DNA of 39,059 nucleotides from CAIKMD01 sp035277525 (lineage in GTDB: Bacteria > Pseudomonadota > Alphaproteobacteria > ATCC43930 > CGMCC-115725): assembly GCA_035277525.1 (NCBI GenBank), contig DATEKH010000013.1, positions 1 through 39,059 of the forward strand. The letters are read 5' to 3'. The notes beneath the pieces were generated by a model, which did no database searches, was not told where the DNA came from, and was given only the letters and a program-made list of their open reading frames with translations. The first letter of the stretch is position 1. Every line of letters starts with the position of its first letter. Made by a program: the position numbers and the translations under genes. Of the stretch, positions 1 to 8,440 are shown one piece after another.

Positions 1-945
1 TGGGAGGAGCTTGCGGCGCACAGCACCGAGGTGCAGCGCGATCGCGGCTTCATCTGGAAATGGCGCACCATGCGCCCGCTGATCGAAGACGCGCTGCAGC
101 TCAAGGACATGCGCGCGATCGAGCGCCGCGTGCTCACTTTGAAGAACCCCAATCTGCGCAGCGGCTCGCTGATGGGCGCAACGCCGACGCTCACCGCGGC
201 GCTGCAGATTCTAAAGCCCGGCGAGAGCGCGCGCCCGCACCGCCATTCGCCCAACGCGCTGCGCTTCGTCCTCGAAGGCGAAGGCGCCTACACCATCGTC
301 GACGGCAAGGAATGCCTGATGGAAGAGGGCGACCTCGTCACCACGCCCGGCTGGACCTGGCACGAGCACGTGCATCGCGGCACGCGGCCGATCATCTGGC
401 TCGATTCCCTCGATGTGCCGCTGCATCGCTATCTCGGCACGGACGATTTCGAGCCGGGCCCGCCCAACCGCATGCCGCCGACCGCGCCCGACGCGCTGTT
501 CGCGGTCGCCAATGTGATTCCCGACGGCATCGAGGCCAACCCCGCCTATTCGCCGGTGTTCCGCTATCCCTGGGCGCAGGCCGCTGCGGCGCTCGCAGCG
601 GCGCCCTTGGCAAAGGATGGGACGCGGCGCGTGCGCTACGTCAATCCGATGAATGGCGGGCCAGTCATGTCGCTGATCGATTGCTATCTCGTCGAGCTCG
701 CCGACGGCGAGACCCTGCCGCTCCGCACCAGCGCCAGCATGGTTTGCGCCGTGGTCGAGGGCAGCGGGGTGACGCGCATCGGCGACGACACGATCAGCTG
801 GGAGCCCAAGGACGTGTTCAGCCTGCCGACCGGCACCTGGATCTGTCACCGCGCGCAAGGCCAAGCGCGCATCTTCGTTGTCAGCGATCGCGAGGTGCTG
901 CGCCGCCTCGATCTGCTCGAAGAAGATTATGGCGGGGCGGCCTGA
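1..945 (+). CDS. gentisate 1,2-dioxygenase-like cupin (5' end outside window)
   Basis: Probable ring-cleaving Fe(II) dioxygenase that opens gentisate or a related hydroxylated aromatic acid to a maleylpyruvate-type product in the cytoplasm. The frame is open from base 1, and the family is usually about 350 residues, so the true start lies upstream; the GTG at 31 is probably internal. The N-terminal cupin shows a His-x-His pair in PHRHSPNA (about 232-255) and a later His in TWHEHVH (about 355-375), matching the usual iron ligands. A second, weaker cupin repeat follows (about 690-900). The gene ends just before an FAD hydroxylase and a dehydrogenase on the same strand, consistent with an aromatic catabolic operon. 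Salicylate- or hydroxynaphthoate-type dioxygenases of the same bicupin family cannot be excluded. Confidence 0.85.
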   Translation, partial: WEELAAHSTEVQRDRGFIWKWRTMRPLIEDALQLKDMRAIERRVLTLKNPNLRSGSLMGATPTLTAALQILKPGESARPHRHSPNALRFVLEGEGAYTIVDGKECLMEEGDLVTTPGWTWHEHVHRGTRPIIWLDSLDVPLHRYLGTDDFEPGPPNRMPPTAPDALFAVANVIPDGIEANPAYSPVFRYPWAQAAAALAAAPLAKDGTRRVRYVNPMNGGPVMSLIDCYLVELADGETLPLRTSASMVCAVVEGSGVTRIGDDTISWEPKDVFSLPTGTWICHRAQGQARIFVVSDREVLRRLDLLEEDYGGAA

Positions 946-964
946 AGCCGCTGGTCCCAACATC

Positions 965-2578
965 ATGGCCGTGATCGAAACGCCGATACTGATTGTCGGA
1001 GCCGGGCCGATCGGCCTTTCGCTGGCGAGCGAGCTCGGCCGGCGCGGCATAGGCTGCCTCATCATCGAGCAGAGCGACGGCGTGATCTATCACCCGCGCG
1101 CGACCGCGCTCAACGCGCGCACCATGGAGCTGCTGCGGCGCTGGGGCGTTGCCGAGCAGGTGAAGCGCGACGGCACGCCGCCGGATTTCCCGCACACCGC
1201 GCTCTACATCACCGGCTTCCACGGCTACGAGATCGCGCGCATCGAGCGGCCGAGCCATGGCGGCACGGCGCCCTCGCCGATCAGCCCGGAGCGGCCGCAA
1301 CGCTGCAACCAGCTGTTTCTCGATCCGATCATTCGCGATCTCGTGCTGTCGCTGCCGTCGGTCACGCTGCGCTATCGCTGCCGCTTCGAATCATTGGCCG
1401 AAGAGGGCGACCGCGTCATCGCCACGGTGCGCAACCTCGATAGCGGCGAGGAGGAGCAGATCGCCGCCCAATACGTCGTCGATTGCAGCGGCAGCCACAG
1501 CCCGATCCGCCGCGGCTTCAAGATCGGCATGACCGGTCAATCCGAGACCGAATACCATTTCAGTGTCTTCATCCGCCTGCCCGAGCTGTGGAAGCATCAC
1601 GACAAGGGCAAGGCCGCGCTCACCTTCTTCGTCGACGAGAAGGGGTCGTGGCGCAATCTCGTGATGATCGACGGCAAGGAGCTGTATCGCTTCGCGCTGG
1701 CCGGAAAGGAATTCTACGATAATCCCGACGCGGTCGACGTCGAGTGGCATTTCAACCAGGTCGCCGGGCCGGAGATCCCGCGCGAAATTCTCTCGGTCGT
1801 GCGCTGGAGCGCTTGCGACGTCGTGGCCGATCGCTATCGCGAGGGGCGGGTGTTCCTGGCGGGCGATGCCGCGCACCAGAACCACCCTTCGGGCGGGTTT
1901 GGCCTCAACACCGGCATGGGCGATATCGACAATCTCGGCTGGAAGCTCGCGGCCATGGTGCAAGGCTGGGGCCGGCCGGGCTTGCTCGATTCCTACGAGA
2001 TCGAGCGGCGGCCTGTAGGCTTGCGCAACATCAACCAGGCCTATACCGGCCATGCCGACAATCGCGACCGGCCCTCATCCCCCGACATCATGAAAGACAC
2101 GCCCGCAGGCGAGCGCGCCCGCGCGCTGATGCGGGAGCAGATTCTCGCAAGCCAGCCGGCCATGGTGCTGACCGACGGCATTGCCTTGGGCTATCGCTAC
2201 GATCCCTCTCCGATCATCTGGCCGGACGGCTCGCCGCCGACTCCCGATACGATCAGCCTTTATGTTCCGACCGCACGGCCGGGATCGCGCGCGCCGCATG
2301 CCTGGATCGCGCAAGGCCGCTCGACCGTCGATCTCTTCGGCGGCGGCTTCGTCCTCTTGCGGCTCGGCGACGCTCCGGCAAGCGATGCGATCGAGGCCGT
2401 CTTCCGGCGGCGCGAAATGCCGCTCGAAGTGGTGTCGATCGCGGATCCGGCGATCGCGCAGCTTTACGAGAAGAAGCTCGTGCTCGTCCGGCCGGATGGG
2501 CATGTGGCGTGGCGCGCCGATAAGCCGCCCGAGGACCCGCTTGCGCTGGCCGATCGCGTGCGCGGCGCTGCCGCCTAG
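965..2578 (+). CDS. FAD-dependent aromatic hydroxylase (MhpA/PcpB-like)
   Basis: Predicted flavoprotein monooxygenase hydroxylating a phenolic ring with NAD(P)H and O2. The 537-residue product has the Rossmann dinucleotide motif GAGPIG at residues 12-17, a DG-type motif starting at Asp173 (DCSGSHSPIR) and the FAD-binding GDAAHQ at residues 300-305 followed by GGFGLNTG. The length and the C-terminal extension fit the MhpA/PcpB/TfdB class rather than the roughly 400-residue salicylate hydroxylases. The start at 965 puts the nucleotide fold at its usual distance. An ATG at 929, overlapping the dioxygenase end and preceded by GAAGAAG, is a plausible alternative. It probably supplies the dihydroxylated substrate for the dioxygenase just upstream; the exact substrate is not readable from sequence. 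Confidence 0.88.
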   Translation: MAVIETPILIVGAGPIGLSLASELGRRGIGCLIIEQSDGVIYHPRATALNARTMELLRRWGVAEQVKRDGTPPDFPHTALYITGFHGYEIARIERPSHGGTAPSPISPERPQRCNQLFLDPIIRDLVLSLPSVTLRYRCRFESLAEEGDRVIATVRNLDSGEEEQIAAQYVVDCSGSHSPIRRGFKIGMTGQSETEYHFSVFIRLPELWKHHDKGKAALTFFVDEKGSWRNLVMIDGKELYRFALAGKEFYDNPDAVDVEWHFNQVAGPEIPREILSVVRWSACDVVADRYREGRVFLAGDAAHQNHPSGGFGLNTGMGDIDNLGWKLAAMVQGWGRPGLLDSYEIERRPVGLRNINQAYTGHADNRDRPSSPDIMKDTPAGERARALMREQILASQPAMVLTDGIALGYRYDPSPIIWPDGSPPTPDTISLYVPTARPGSRAPHAWIAQGRSTVDLFGGGFVLLRLGDAPASDAIEAVFRRREMPLEVVSIADPAIAQLYEKKLVLVRPDGHVAWRADKPPEDPLALADRVRGAAA

Positions 2579-2596
2579 TATCGAGGGAGGCCCAGC

Positions 2597-3607
2597 ATGA
2601 AATGCGTCGAGATTGTCGCGACCACGGGCATCGACGGTCTGCGTGTCATCGAGCGCCCAAGCCCGAAGGTTGGCGCGCGCCAGGTGCTGGTGCGCATGCA
2701 CGCCGCCTCGCTCAACTATCGCGATGCGATGATCCTCTCCGGCAACTATGCGCGCAGCGTCAGCCTGCCGCGGATTCCCTTATCGGATGGCGCCGGCGAC
2801 ATCGTCGAGGTCGGCGCTGAGGTGACGCGCGTCAAGCCGGGCGATCGCGTCTGCGGCACGTTTTTCCAGCGTTGGATCACCGGGCCGGTGTTTCCCGAAA
2901 TCCAGGACGCGGCGCTCGGCGGTACCGCCGAAGGCGTGCTGACGGAACTCGCGTTGTTGGAAGCCGAAGGCGTGGTGCGCTTTCCCGATCATCTGAGCTT
3001 TGCCGAGGCCGCGACCTTGCCCTGCGCCGGCTTGACCGCATGGCACGGACTTTTCGAAGCCGGCAATCTGCGCGCCGGCGATACGGCGCTGTTCCTCGGC
3101 ACCGGCGGCGTCTCGGTGCTCGGCCTGCAACTCGCCCGCGCCGCCGGCGCGCGCGCGATCATCACCTCATCGAGCGATGAAAAGCTGGAGCGCGCGAAGA
3201 AGCTTGGCGCCAGCGACACGCTCAACTACGCGAAGAACGCGAATTGGGCGGCCGCCGTGCGCGAGATGACCGGTGGGCGCGGCGCCGATTGCGTGCTCGA
3301 CGTGGCCGGCGGCGCAAGCACCAGGGGCGCGCTCGAAGCGCTGCGCCATGGCGGACATATGGCGATCATCGGCGGCCGGTCCGGTCCGGGCGGCGAGCTC
3401 GATCGCCGCTTCATCCTGCAAAAGGGCTTGCGCGTCTCGGGCATCAATGTCGGCAGCCGCGCCATGTTCGAGGCGATGAACCGTGCCATCACGGTCTCGG
3501 GCCTCAAGCCGGTGGTCGATCGCACCTACGACATCGGCGAGACCGTCGCCGCCTATCGCGACTTCCTGACCGGCAAGCATTTTGGCAAGATCGTCATCAC
3601 GATCTGA
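2597..3607 (+). CDS. zinc-independent MDR-family NAD(P)H dehydrogenase / quinone oxidoreductase-like
   Basis: Medium-chain dehydrogenase/reductase of 336 residues. The N-terminal GroES-like domain carries NYRD in place of the catalytic zinc cysteines of alcohol dehydrogenases, and no structural-zinc cysteine cluster is seen, so it resembles quinone oxidoreductase or enoyl reductases. The Rossmann half contains GTGGVSVLGLQLA. Later GGRGADCVLDVAGG and GGHMAIIGG fit the usual cofactor-domain strands. A strong ribosome site (GGGAGG, 2585-2590) precedes ATG 2597, and only 18 bases separate it from the hydroxylase, so co-transcription is likely. Its role in the aromatic pathway is inferred from position only. 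Confidence 0.85.
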   Translation: MKCVEIVATTGIDGLRVIERPSPKVGARQVLVRMHAASLNYRDAMILSGNYARSVSLPRIPLSDGAGDIVEVGAEVTRVKPGDRVCGTFFQRWITGPVFPEIQDAALGGTAEGVLTELALLEAEGVVRFPDHLSFAEAATLPCAGLTAWHGLFEAGNLRAGDTALFLGTGGVSVLGLQLARAAGARAIITSSSDEKLERAKKLGASDTLNYAKNANWAAAVREMTGGRGADCVLDVAGGASTRGALEALRHGGHMAIIGGRSGPGGELDRRFILQKGLRVSGINVGSRAMFEAMNRAITVSGLKPVVDRTYDIGETVAAYRDFLTGKHFGKIVITI

Positions 3608-3618
3608 GCCGCCGTCTT

Positions 3619-4959
3619 TCAACCGAGCGCTTCGCTCGTCGCGATCGCTTGGCCAAGCGTCGCGAGCGCCGCGTCGCTGGTGACCGCCGCCAGCGCCGCG
3701 GCGGCCAGAGTCTCGGCGGGGCCCACCCCAATCACGGGATCGGCGAGGCGGTGAAATTTCGCGCGCAGCGCGGCTTCATCGAGGCTCAACGCCGGGTCGC
3801 CCAAGGCATCGACGACGAGGACATCGCGCTTGGCCCCGCCGGCGAGGCTTAATTCGATGCGCGCCGGATAGGATTTCGGGAAATACGCGGCAAGACCGGG
3901 ATCGGCCGCGACCTCGACGCGCGCCATGAAAGCGGCGATCGGGCCATCGCCGCTCAGATCGGGGCGGATCACGTCGTCGAGGAGGTCAGGCCGATAGGCC
4001 GCGAGCGCGAGTTGATAGGCGGCGCAGGTGATGCGCTCGACCCGTCCCCGGCCGGCATGGCGATGGCCGATCATGCCGGCATAGGACGGCGGCACCGTGA
4101 CGCGCACGGCCGCGATCTCGCCGGGCGCGGCGTCGGCCAGCAAGCGGCGGAACCCGTCGAGCGCAGCGGTCACTTGCTTGGCCGCGCAAAACGGCTTGTA
4201 GCTAACGGCCGCGATCGCGCCTTCGGCATCGCGCGGCGCGACGAGCGGAGCGCGGTTGCACGCAATCCCATGCGTGCGCTCGAGCCAATCCCCGTCGAGC
4301 ACGCTGGGATCGCCGCGGTAGCCGCGGGCGGCGGCGAGCGCGGCGAACACGCCCGCGCGCGCGGCTTGGCCGAGAAGAAGCCAGCGCGGGGACGGCGCGC
4401 TCGGGCCGCCGGGCGCGCCGCTCGATAGGCTCAAGGCGATGGCGAGCGCGTCGGCGGTCCGAGCCGCGTCGAGGCCGATGAGAGCCGCCGCCGTCGCCGC
4501 CGCGCTTACGGGAGCGGAGAAAAATGTCGGCCAGACGCCGCGATAGAGGATGGTTGCGCCCGAGACCGCGAGGCTCAAGCGGATCATCGCCTCGTAGCCG
4601 GCCGCGAGGCCCCGCGCGAAAGCTGCGGCGCTCGGCGTGCCGCGTATCGCCGCAAGCGTCAGCGCAACCGGCACGACCACGGAGCCGGGCGTGGTGCAGG
4701 ACTCCATGTGAATGTCGTCGATCTCGGTGTTGCGAATGGTCGCGACGCGCAGCGAAATCTGATCGAGCGGATCGTCGCCGAAAACGGGTGGCAAGCCGGG
4801 CGAGGTCTTGGCAAGCCGCTGGAGCGCGGCCGAATCCTCAGTACGCGCGCCAGCATGCCAGGCGCCGAGCGAGTCGAGCAGATGCAGGCTGAGATTCGCG
4901 GAAGCCGAGCCATTCGAGGCGTGGAGGATCTCGGCAAATTCTTCGAGAACTGTCGCCAT
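3619..4959 (-). CDS. MmgE/PrpD family protein
   Basis: Protein of 446 residues of the MmgE/PrpD family, which includes 2-methylcitrate dehydratase, cis-aconitate decarboxylase and many uncharacterised dehydratase-like members. The N-terminal helical domain has the family pattern LLDSLGAWHAGA and, later, EIDDIHMESCTTPGSVVVP. The alpha/beta domain includes VSYKPFCAAKQVTAALDG, matching the family's YKPYP-like segment. It is the last gene of the long minus-strand run, starting 21 bases after the solute-binding protein at 4981-5946. In catabolic clusters such proteins usually process a carboxylic acid, but I cannot name the substrate. A true methylcitrate dehydratase is unlikely because no methylcitrate synthase is nearby. 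Confidence 0.85.
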   Translation of the reverse strand: MATVLEEFAEILHASNGSASANLSLHLLDSLGAWHAGARTEDSAALQRLAKTSPGLPPVFGDDPLDQISLRVATIRNTEIDDIHMESCTTPGSVVVPVALTLAAIRGTPSAAAFARGLAAGYEAMIRLSLAVSGATILYRGVWPTFFSAPVSAAATAAALIGLDAARTADALAIALSLSSGAPGGPSAPSPRWLLLGQAARAGVFAALAAARGYRGDPSVLDGDWLERTHGIACNRAPLVAPRDAEGAIAAVSYKPFCAAKQVTAALDGFRRLLADAAPGEIAAVRVTVPPSYAGMIGHRHAGRGRVERITCAAYQLALAAYRPDLLDDVIRPDLSGDGPIAAFMARVEVAADPGLAAYFPKSYPARIELSLAGGAKRDVLVVDALGDPALSLDEAALRAKFHRLADPVIGVGPAETLAAAALAAVTSDAALATLGQAIATSEALG

Positions 4960-4980
4960 GGAAGTTTGCTCGGACCTATG

Positions 4981-5946
4981 TCATTTCGTAGGCAGGAAAG
5001 CGTCGGTGTAAAGCTTCGACATGTCGGGCGCCTGGTCGAGCAGCTTCATTTCGACGAAGGCCTCGCCAAGCGCCTTCAACCCCGCAGGATGGAATCGGCC
5101 GTCCGGCGAGAAAATCTTGATGACATCGTCATATTCCCGATTTTCCACCTCGGGCGCGTAATGCGTATAGCTGCGGGTGATCGCGACCGTCTCGTCCTTG
5201 TGGCCGCGCATCCAGGCAATCGTCTCGAACCACGCTTTGACGAAGCGGCGCACCGCATCGGGATCGTCGTGAATGATGCGGTTCGACGCGTAGAGCGCCT
5301 GGCCGATGAATTCCGGCCCGAGATCGAAATGCTGGAGCACGAGGCGTCCGCGCTTCGAGAGCTCGAGCTGAAAGCCGAGCGCGGCAGGCGCCTCCACCGC
5401 GTCGATGCGGTGGGTCGTGAGCAGCGCCACATCGTTGGCCACATCGCTGCCGATCGGAACGAGCGTGGCAGCATCCGCCGCCCAGTGGTGCTGTTGCATG
5501 TAGCGGCGCATCAGCCATTCGGTGAAGGAGCCGGCCGTGGTCACGCCGATCTGCTTGTGCTTCAGATCGTCGACCGTCTTGGCGGGCGAATCGAACGGCA
5601 CGACAATGCCGAGCGTTGTGCCGCGCCCGGCGACCGCGACGGCGCGCTCGGATGCGCCCTTGGCGATGAAGGCCATGTCGGTGCCGGCCGAGACCGCGAG
5701 ATCGATCCCGCCCGCGACGAAGGCCTGCTGCAGCTTCGCGCCGCCGCCGAAATCCGTGACCTCGAGATCGAGCCCGTTCTTGGCGAAGATTCCCTTCTCG
5801 ATGCCGATGCGCAGCGGCAGGAAGGTGAAATTGCGCCCCGACGGCGTTCCCGCGCGGAACGTCTCCGCGGCGAGCGACGGCGCCGCCTGCGCCAGAGCGG
5901 CAACGAGACCGATTGTAATGGCGCGCGCCAGGAACGCTCGCGGCAT
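4981..5946 (-). CDS. NitT/TauT-type ABC solute-binding protein (paralogue 1)
   Basis: Periplasmic receptor of an ABC importer, 321 residues. The start at 5946 has GAGGGAGG just upstream and gives a clean signal peptide (MPRAFLARAITIGLVAALAQ, cleavage near ASLAA). An in-frame start at 6009 would add an unlikely charged leader. The fold shows the usual N-terminal segment with IGIEKGIFAKNGLDLE, the AKLQQAFVAGGIDLAVSAG ligand-site region and the hinge segment ELSKRGRLVL. The C terminus ends in APDMSKLYTDAFLP, shared with the proteins at 8441-9421 and 9451-10440, so the three are paralogues. It follows the permease genes by 125 bases and precedes the PrpD gene by 21. The ligand is unknown; the family binds sulfonates, nitrate, pyrimidines and aromatic acids. 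Confidence 0.88.
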   Translation of the reverse strand: MPRAFLARAITIGLVAALAQAAPSLAAETFRAGTPSGRNFTFLPLRIGIEKGIFAKNGLDLEVTDFGGGAKLQQAFVAGGIDLAVSAGTDMAFIAKGASERAVAVAGRGTTLGIVVPFDSPAKTVDDLKHKQIGVTTAGSFTEWLMRRYMQQHHWAADAATLVPIGSDVANDVALLTTHRIDAVEAPAALGFQLELSKRGRLVLQHFDLGPEFIGQALYASNRIIHDDPDAVRRFVKAWFETIAWMRGHKDETVAITRSYTHYAPEVENREYDDVIKIFSPDGRFHPAGLKALGEAFVEMKLLDQAPDMSKLYTDAFLPTK

Positions 5947-5982
5947 GGCTTGCCCTCCCTCGCCGGCGGAACCCGAGCGGCT

Positions 5983-5998
5983 TCGTGCGCCGGCACGA
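5983..5998. repeat. short hairpin between permease and solute-binding protein 1
   Basis: Perfect inverted repeat TCGTGC-GCCG-GCACGA in the 125-base gap between the permease and the binding-protein gene. As RNA it would be a 6-bp stem with a 4-base loop. Hairpins at such junctions often set unequal expression of receptor and membrane subunits, but in GC-rich DNA this may be chance. The rest of the gap (5947-6071) shows nothing else I can call. Confidence 0.3.
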
Positions 5999-6071
5999 GA
6001 TCCGTTCACGCTCGGCTGCGATAGTCTTCCTTCAGCCGCCGCAGGGTCGAGGCCCGGCAGCGCGCCGCGCC

Positions 6072-6839
6072 TCAGGCATCATGCCAGCGGCTGAAGTGCC
6101 GCTCGCCCATGCGGCACATCTCATTGAGCGTCACTGCGATCGCAGCCAGAACGGCGATGAGCGCGAAGAGATCGGGCGGGGCAAAGCTCTCGGCGAAGAG
6201 CCTTGTATAGAACCCGATGCCGGCGGTCGAGACGTAGAGCTCGGCCAGCAACACGCCCAGCAGCACCAGCGTCATCCCCAAGCGCATCCCGGTGAAAAAG
6301 CTCGGAATCATGTGCGGAAACACGATCGAGGTGAAGACTTGCCACCGGCTCGCGCCCATCGAGCGCGCCGCGATGAGCAAGCTCGGCCGCAAATTCTGCA
6401 CGCCCGCCACGGTCGTCACGAGCACCGGGAAGATCCCGTGGCTCACGCCAAAGGCGATCTTCGCGGCCGGCCCGATGCCGAAGGAGAGAATGAAGAGCGG
6501 CAGGATCGTCGCCTGCGGGATGGCGTAGAGCAGCAAGATGACCGGCAGGATCGCGCGCTTGGTGAAGCCCTGCAGCCCGACGATCAGCCCGATCGTCATG
6601 CCGAAGCTCACCGACATGACGAAGGCAACCACGACTTCGTAGATCGTGACCTCGATCGCATTGACGATCTTGGGATCGGAGAAGATGTGCCCGAGCGCGA
6701 CCACCGCCTGCGAGGGCGGACAAAGAAACAGGGGATCGGCGTAAAGCCGCGCTCCGACCTCCCAAATCAACAACAGAAGGATGATCACCCCGAGCCGGGC
6801 GAGGCCCGGCGACATGATCGGTCCGCGGCGCTGGGTCAT
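6072..6839 (-). CDS. ABC transporter permease, NitT/TauT (SsuC-like) type
   Basis: Inner-membrane permease of 255 residues with about six hydrophobic segments, from GVIILLLLIWEVGARLY to the C-terminal FALIAVLAAIAVTL. The cytoplasmic EAA loop reads AARSMGASRWQVFTSIVFP, the contact site for the ATPase. The start at 6839 makes an ATGA overlap with the stop of the preceding permease, giving translational coupling; a second ATG at 6815 is possible. With the permease at 6836-7597 it should form the heterodimeric channel of one importer. Confidence 0.9.
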   Translation of the reverse strand: MTQRRGPIMSPGLARLGVIILLLLIWEVGARLYADPLFLCPPSQAVVALGHIFSDPKIVNAIEVTIYEVVVAFVMSVSFGMTIGLIVGLQGFTKRAILPVILLLYAIPQATILPLFILSFGIGPAAKIAFGVSHGIFPVLVTTVAGVQNLRPSLLIAARSMGASRWQVFTSIVFPHMIPSFFTGMRLGMTLVLLGVLLAELYVSTAGIGFYTRLFAESFAPPDLFALIAVLAAIAVTLNEMCRMGERHFSRWHDA

Positions 6840-7597
6840 TGCATCCCCCTGCGGCCACGAGCCTCGGCGAAGGTGACGATGCCGTTGATGATGATCGCCA
6901 TCAGCACGGCGAACAGGATGTTGCTGAACATGCGCGAGGTTTCCATGTTCTCGGCCAGCGAGACGATGCGATGGCCTAGCCCCGCCAGCGACGAGATCGT
7001 CTCGCCGCCCAGGATCGACAGGAACGCGACGATGCAGCCGATCCGGAGCCCCGTGAGAACGACCGGAAAGGCCGCCGGCAGCATCACCGACCAGAAGAGC
7101 TGCAGGTCCGATGCGCCCATCGACTTCGCCGCCGTGATATAGGCCTTGTCGACATAGGCAAGCCCCGCGATGGTGTTGAGCACGATCGGGAAGAACGCGA
7201 TCGTCGTGCCGATCGCGATCTTCGAGCCGGGCCCCAAACCGAAGAACAGCAGATAGAGCGGAAACAGCAGGATGGCCGGGATCGAGTAAAGCCCCGCCAG
7301 CAACGGGTCGAACACGCGGACCGCGTAATTCGATCGGCTGATCAGGTAGCCGAGCGTGCAGCCGCTCACCGCCGCGATGATGACCGCGGAGATCCATTCG
7401 CGCACCGTGACCAGGAGATCCGGCCAGATGCTGTCGGCCGTGAAGAGGACCCAGAATCCCTCGAAGACGGGGATCGGCGGAGGAAGCAGGAGATGGTTGA
7501 TGCCGCCCGGAAGCGTCGCCCAATACCAAGTCACCAGCACGGCGACAAGGATGCCGAACTGCACCAGATGCGCGGCGATGCGCGACGGTTTCTTCAT
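6836..7597 (-). CDS. ABC transporter permease, NitT/TauT (SsuC-like) type
   Basis: Second membrane subunit, 253 residues, with about six transmembrane segments. The EAA loop AAKSMGASDLQLFW lies around residues 156-169. Its start overlaps the stop of the ATPase gene by 4 bases and its own stop overlaps the next permease start, so ATPase and two permeases form a tightly coupled block. Two different permeases per transporter is less common than the single SsuC-type homodimer, though known in this family. The transported compound is not evident from the sequence. Confidence 0.9.
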   Translation of the reverse strand: MKKPSRIAAHLVQFGILVAVLVTWYWATLPGGINHLLLPPPIPVFEGFWVLFTADSIWPDLLVTVREWISAVIIAAVSGCTLGYLISRSNYAVRVFDPLLAGLYSIPAILLFPLYLLFFGLGPGSKIAIGTTIAFFPIVLNTIAGLAYVDKAYITAAKSMGASDLQLFWSVMLPAAFPVVLTGLRIGCIVAFLSILGGETISSLAGLGHRIVSLAENMETSRMFSNILFAVLMAIIINGIVTFAEARGRRGMQ

Positions 7598-8415
7598 GCG
7601 CCCTCCCTCGCCTCGCCGCGCTCGATCATCGTCTTGCGAATTTCCTCGTGCAGCAACTCATAGAGCTCGTTGCGCAGGCCGTTAAGCTTGCTCGAGGTCA
7701 TGAAATTGCTTTTGCGCGGATGGCCTTCCTCGACATTGATCAACTTCTTCAGCCGTCCGGGCCGCGCGGTCAAAACCGCCACCCGATCGGCAAGGAACAC
7801 CGCCTCGGCGAGGCTGTGCGTGACGAAAACAATGGTCTTGCCGGTCTGCGCCAGCAGCACCGAGAGATCCTCGCCCAGCACCATGCGCGTCTGCTCGTCG
7901 AGGGCGGCGAAAGGCTCGTCCATGAGCAGGATCTCGGTCTTGAGGCCGAGCGCCCGCGCGAGCTGGACGCGCTGCTTCATGCCGCCCGAGAGCTGGCCCG
8001 GATAGTGGTCGCAGAAATCCGCCAGCCCGACCGTGCGCAGCGACTGAAGCGCGCGCTCCTGCCGCTCGGATTTCGGCACGCCCTGGAATGCCATGCCGAG
8101 CTTGACGTTGTCGATGACCGTGCGCCAGGGAAAGAGCGTGTTCTCCTGGAAGACGAAGGCGACTTTTTGCGGCGACGGCCCGCGCACCACCTGGCCATCG
8201 ATCCTCACCTCGCCCGTGGTCGGCGAGGCGAGCCCGCCGATGATGTTGAGGAGCGAGCTCTTGCCGCAGCCCGAGGGACCGATGAGGCACAGCAGCTCGC
8301 CGCGCGCGATATCGAGCGAAGCGCTCTCCAGCGCCACCACCCGGCGCGGATCGCCTTCCGCCCCGAAGGCCTGGCTGACGCCGTCGACTCGAATAGCCGT
8401 TTGCCCGCCGCTCAC
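7594..8415 (-). CDS. ABC transporter ATP-binding protein (SsuB/TauB-like)
   Basis: Cytoplasmic ATPase of 273 residues that powers the importer. Walker A is GPSGCGKS at residues 46-53, a Q-loop lies in VAFVFQENTLFPW (about 86-97), the ABC signature LSGGMKQ is at 142-148, Walker B ILLMDEP at 162-168, and the switch His is His200 in VFVTHSLAEA. All catalytic elements look intact. It begins 25 bases after the solute-binding protein at 8441-9421 and overlaps the next permease. It is the only ABC ATPase in this window although five binding proteins are encoded. Confidence 0.95.
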   Translation of the reverse strand: MSGGQTAIRVDGVSQAFGAEGDPRRVVALESASLDIARGELLCLIGPSGCGKSSLLNIIGGLASPTTGEVRIDGQVVRGPSPQKVAFVFQENTLFPWRTVIDNVKLGMAFQGVPKSERQERALQSLRTVGLADFCDHYPGQLSGGMKQRVQLARALGLKTEILLMDEPFAALDEQTRMVLGEDLSVLLAQTGKTIVFVTHSLAEAVFLADRVAVLTARPGRLKKLINVEEGHPRKSNFMTSSKLNGLRNELYELLHEEIRKTMIERGEAREGA

Positions 8416-8440
8416 GTCTTACTCCTCTTCGATCCCGGTC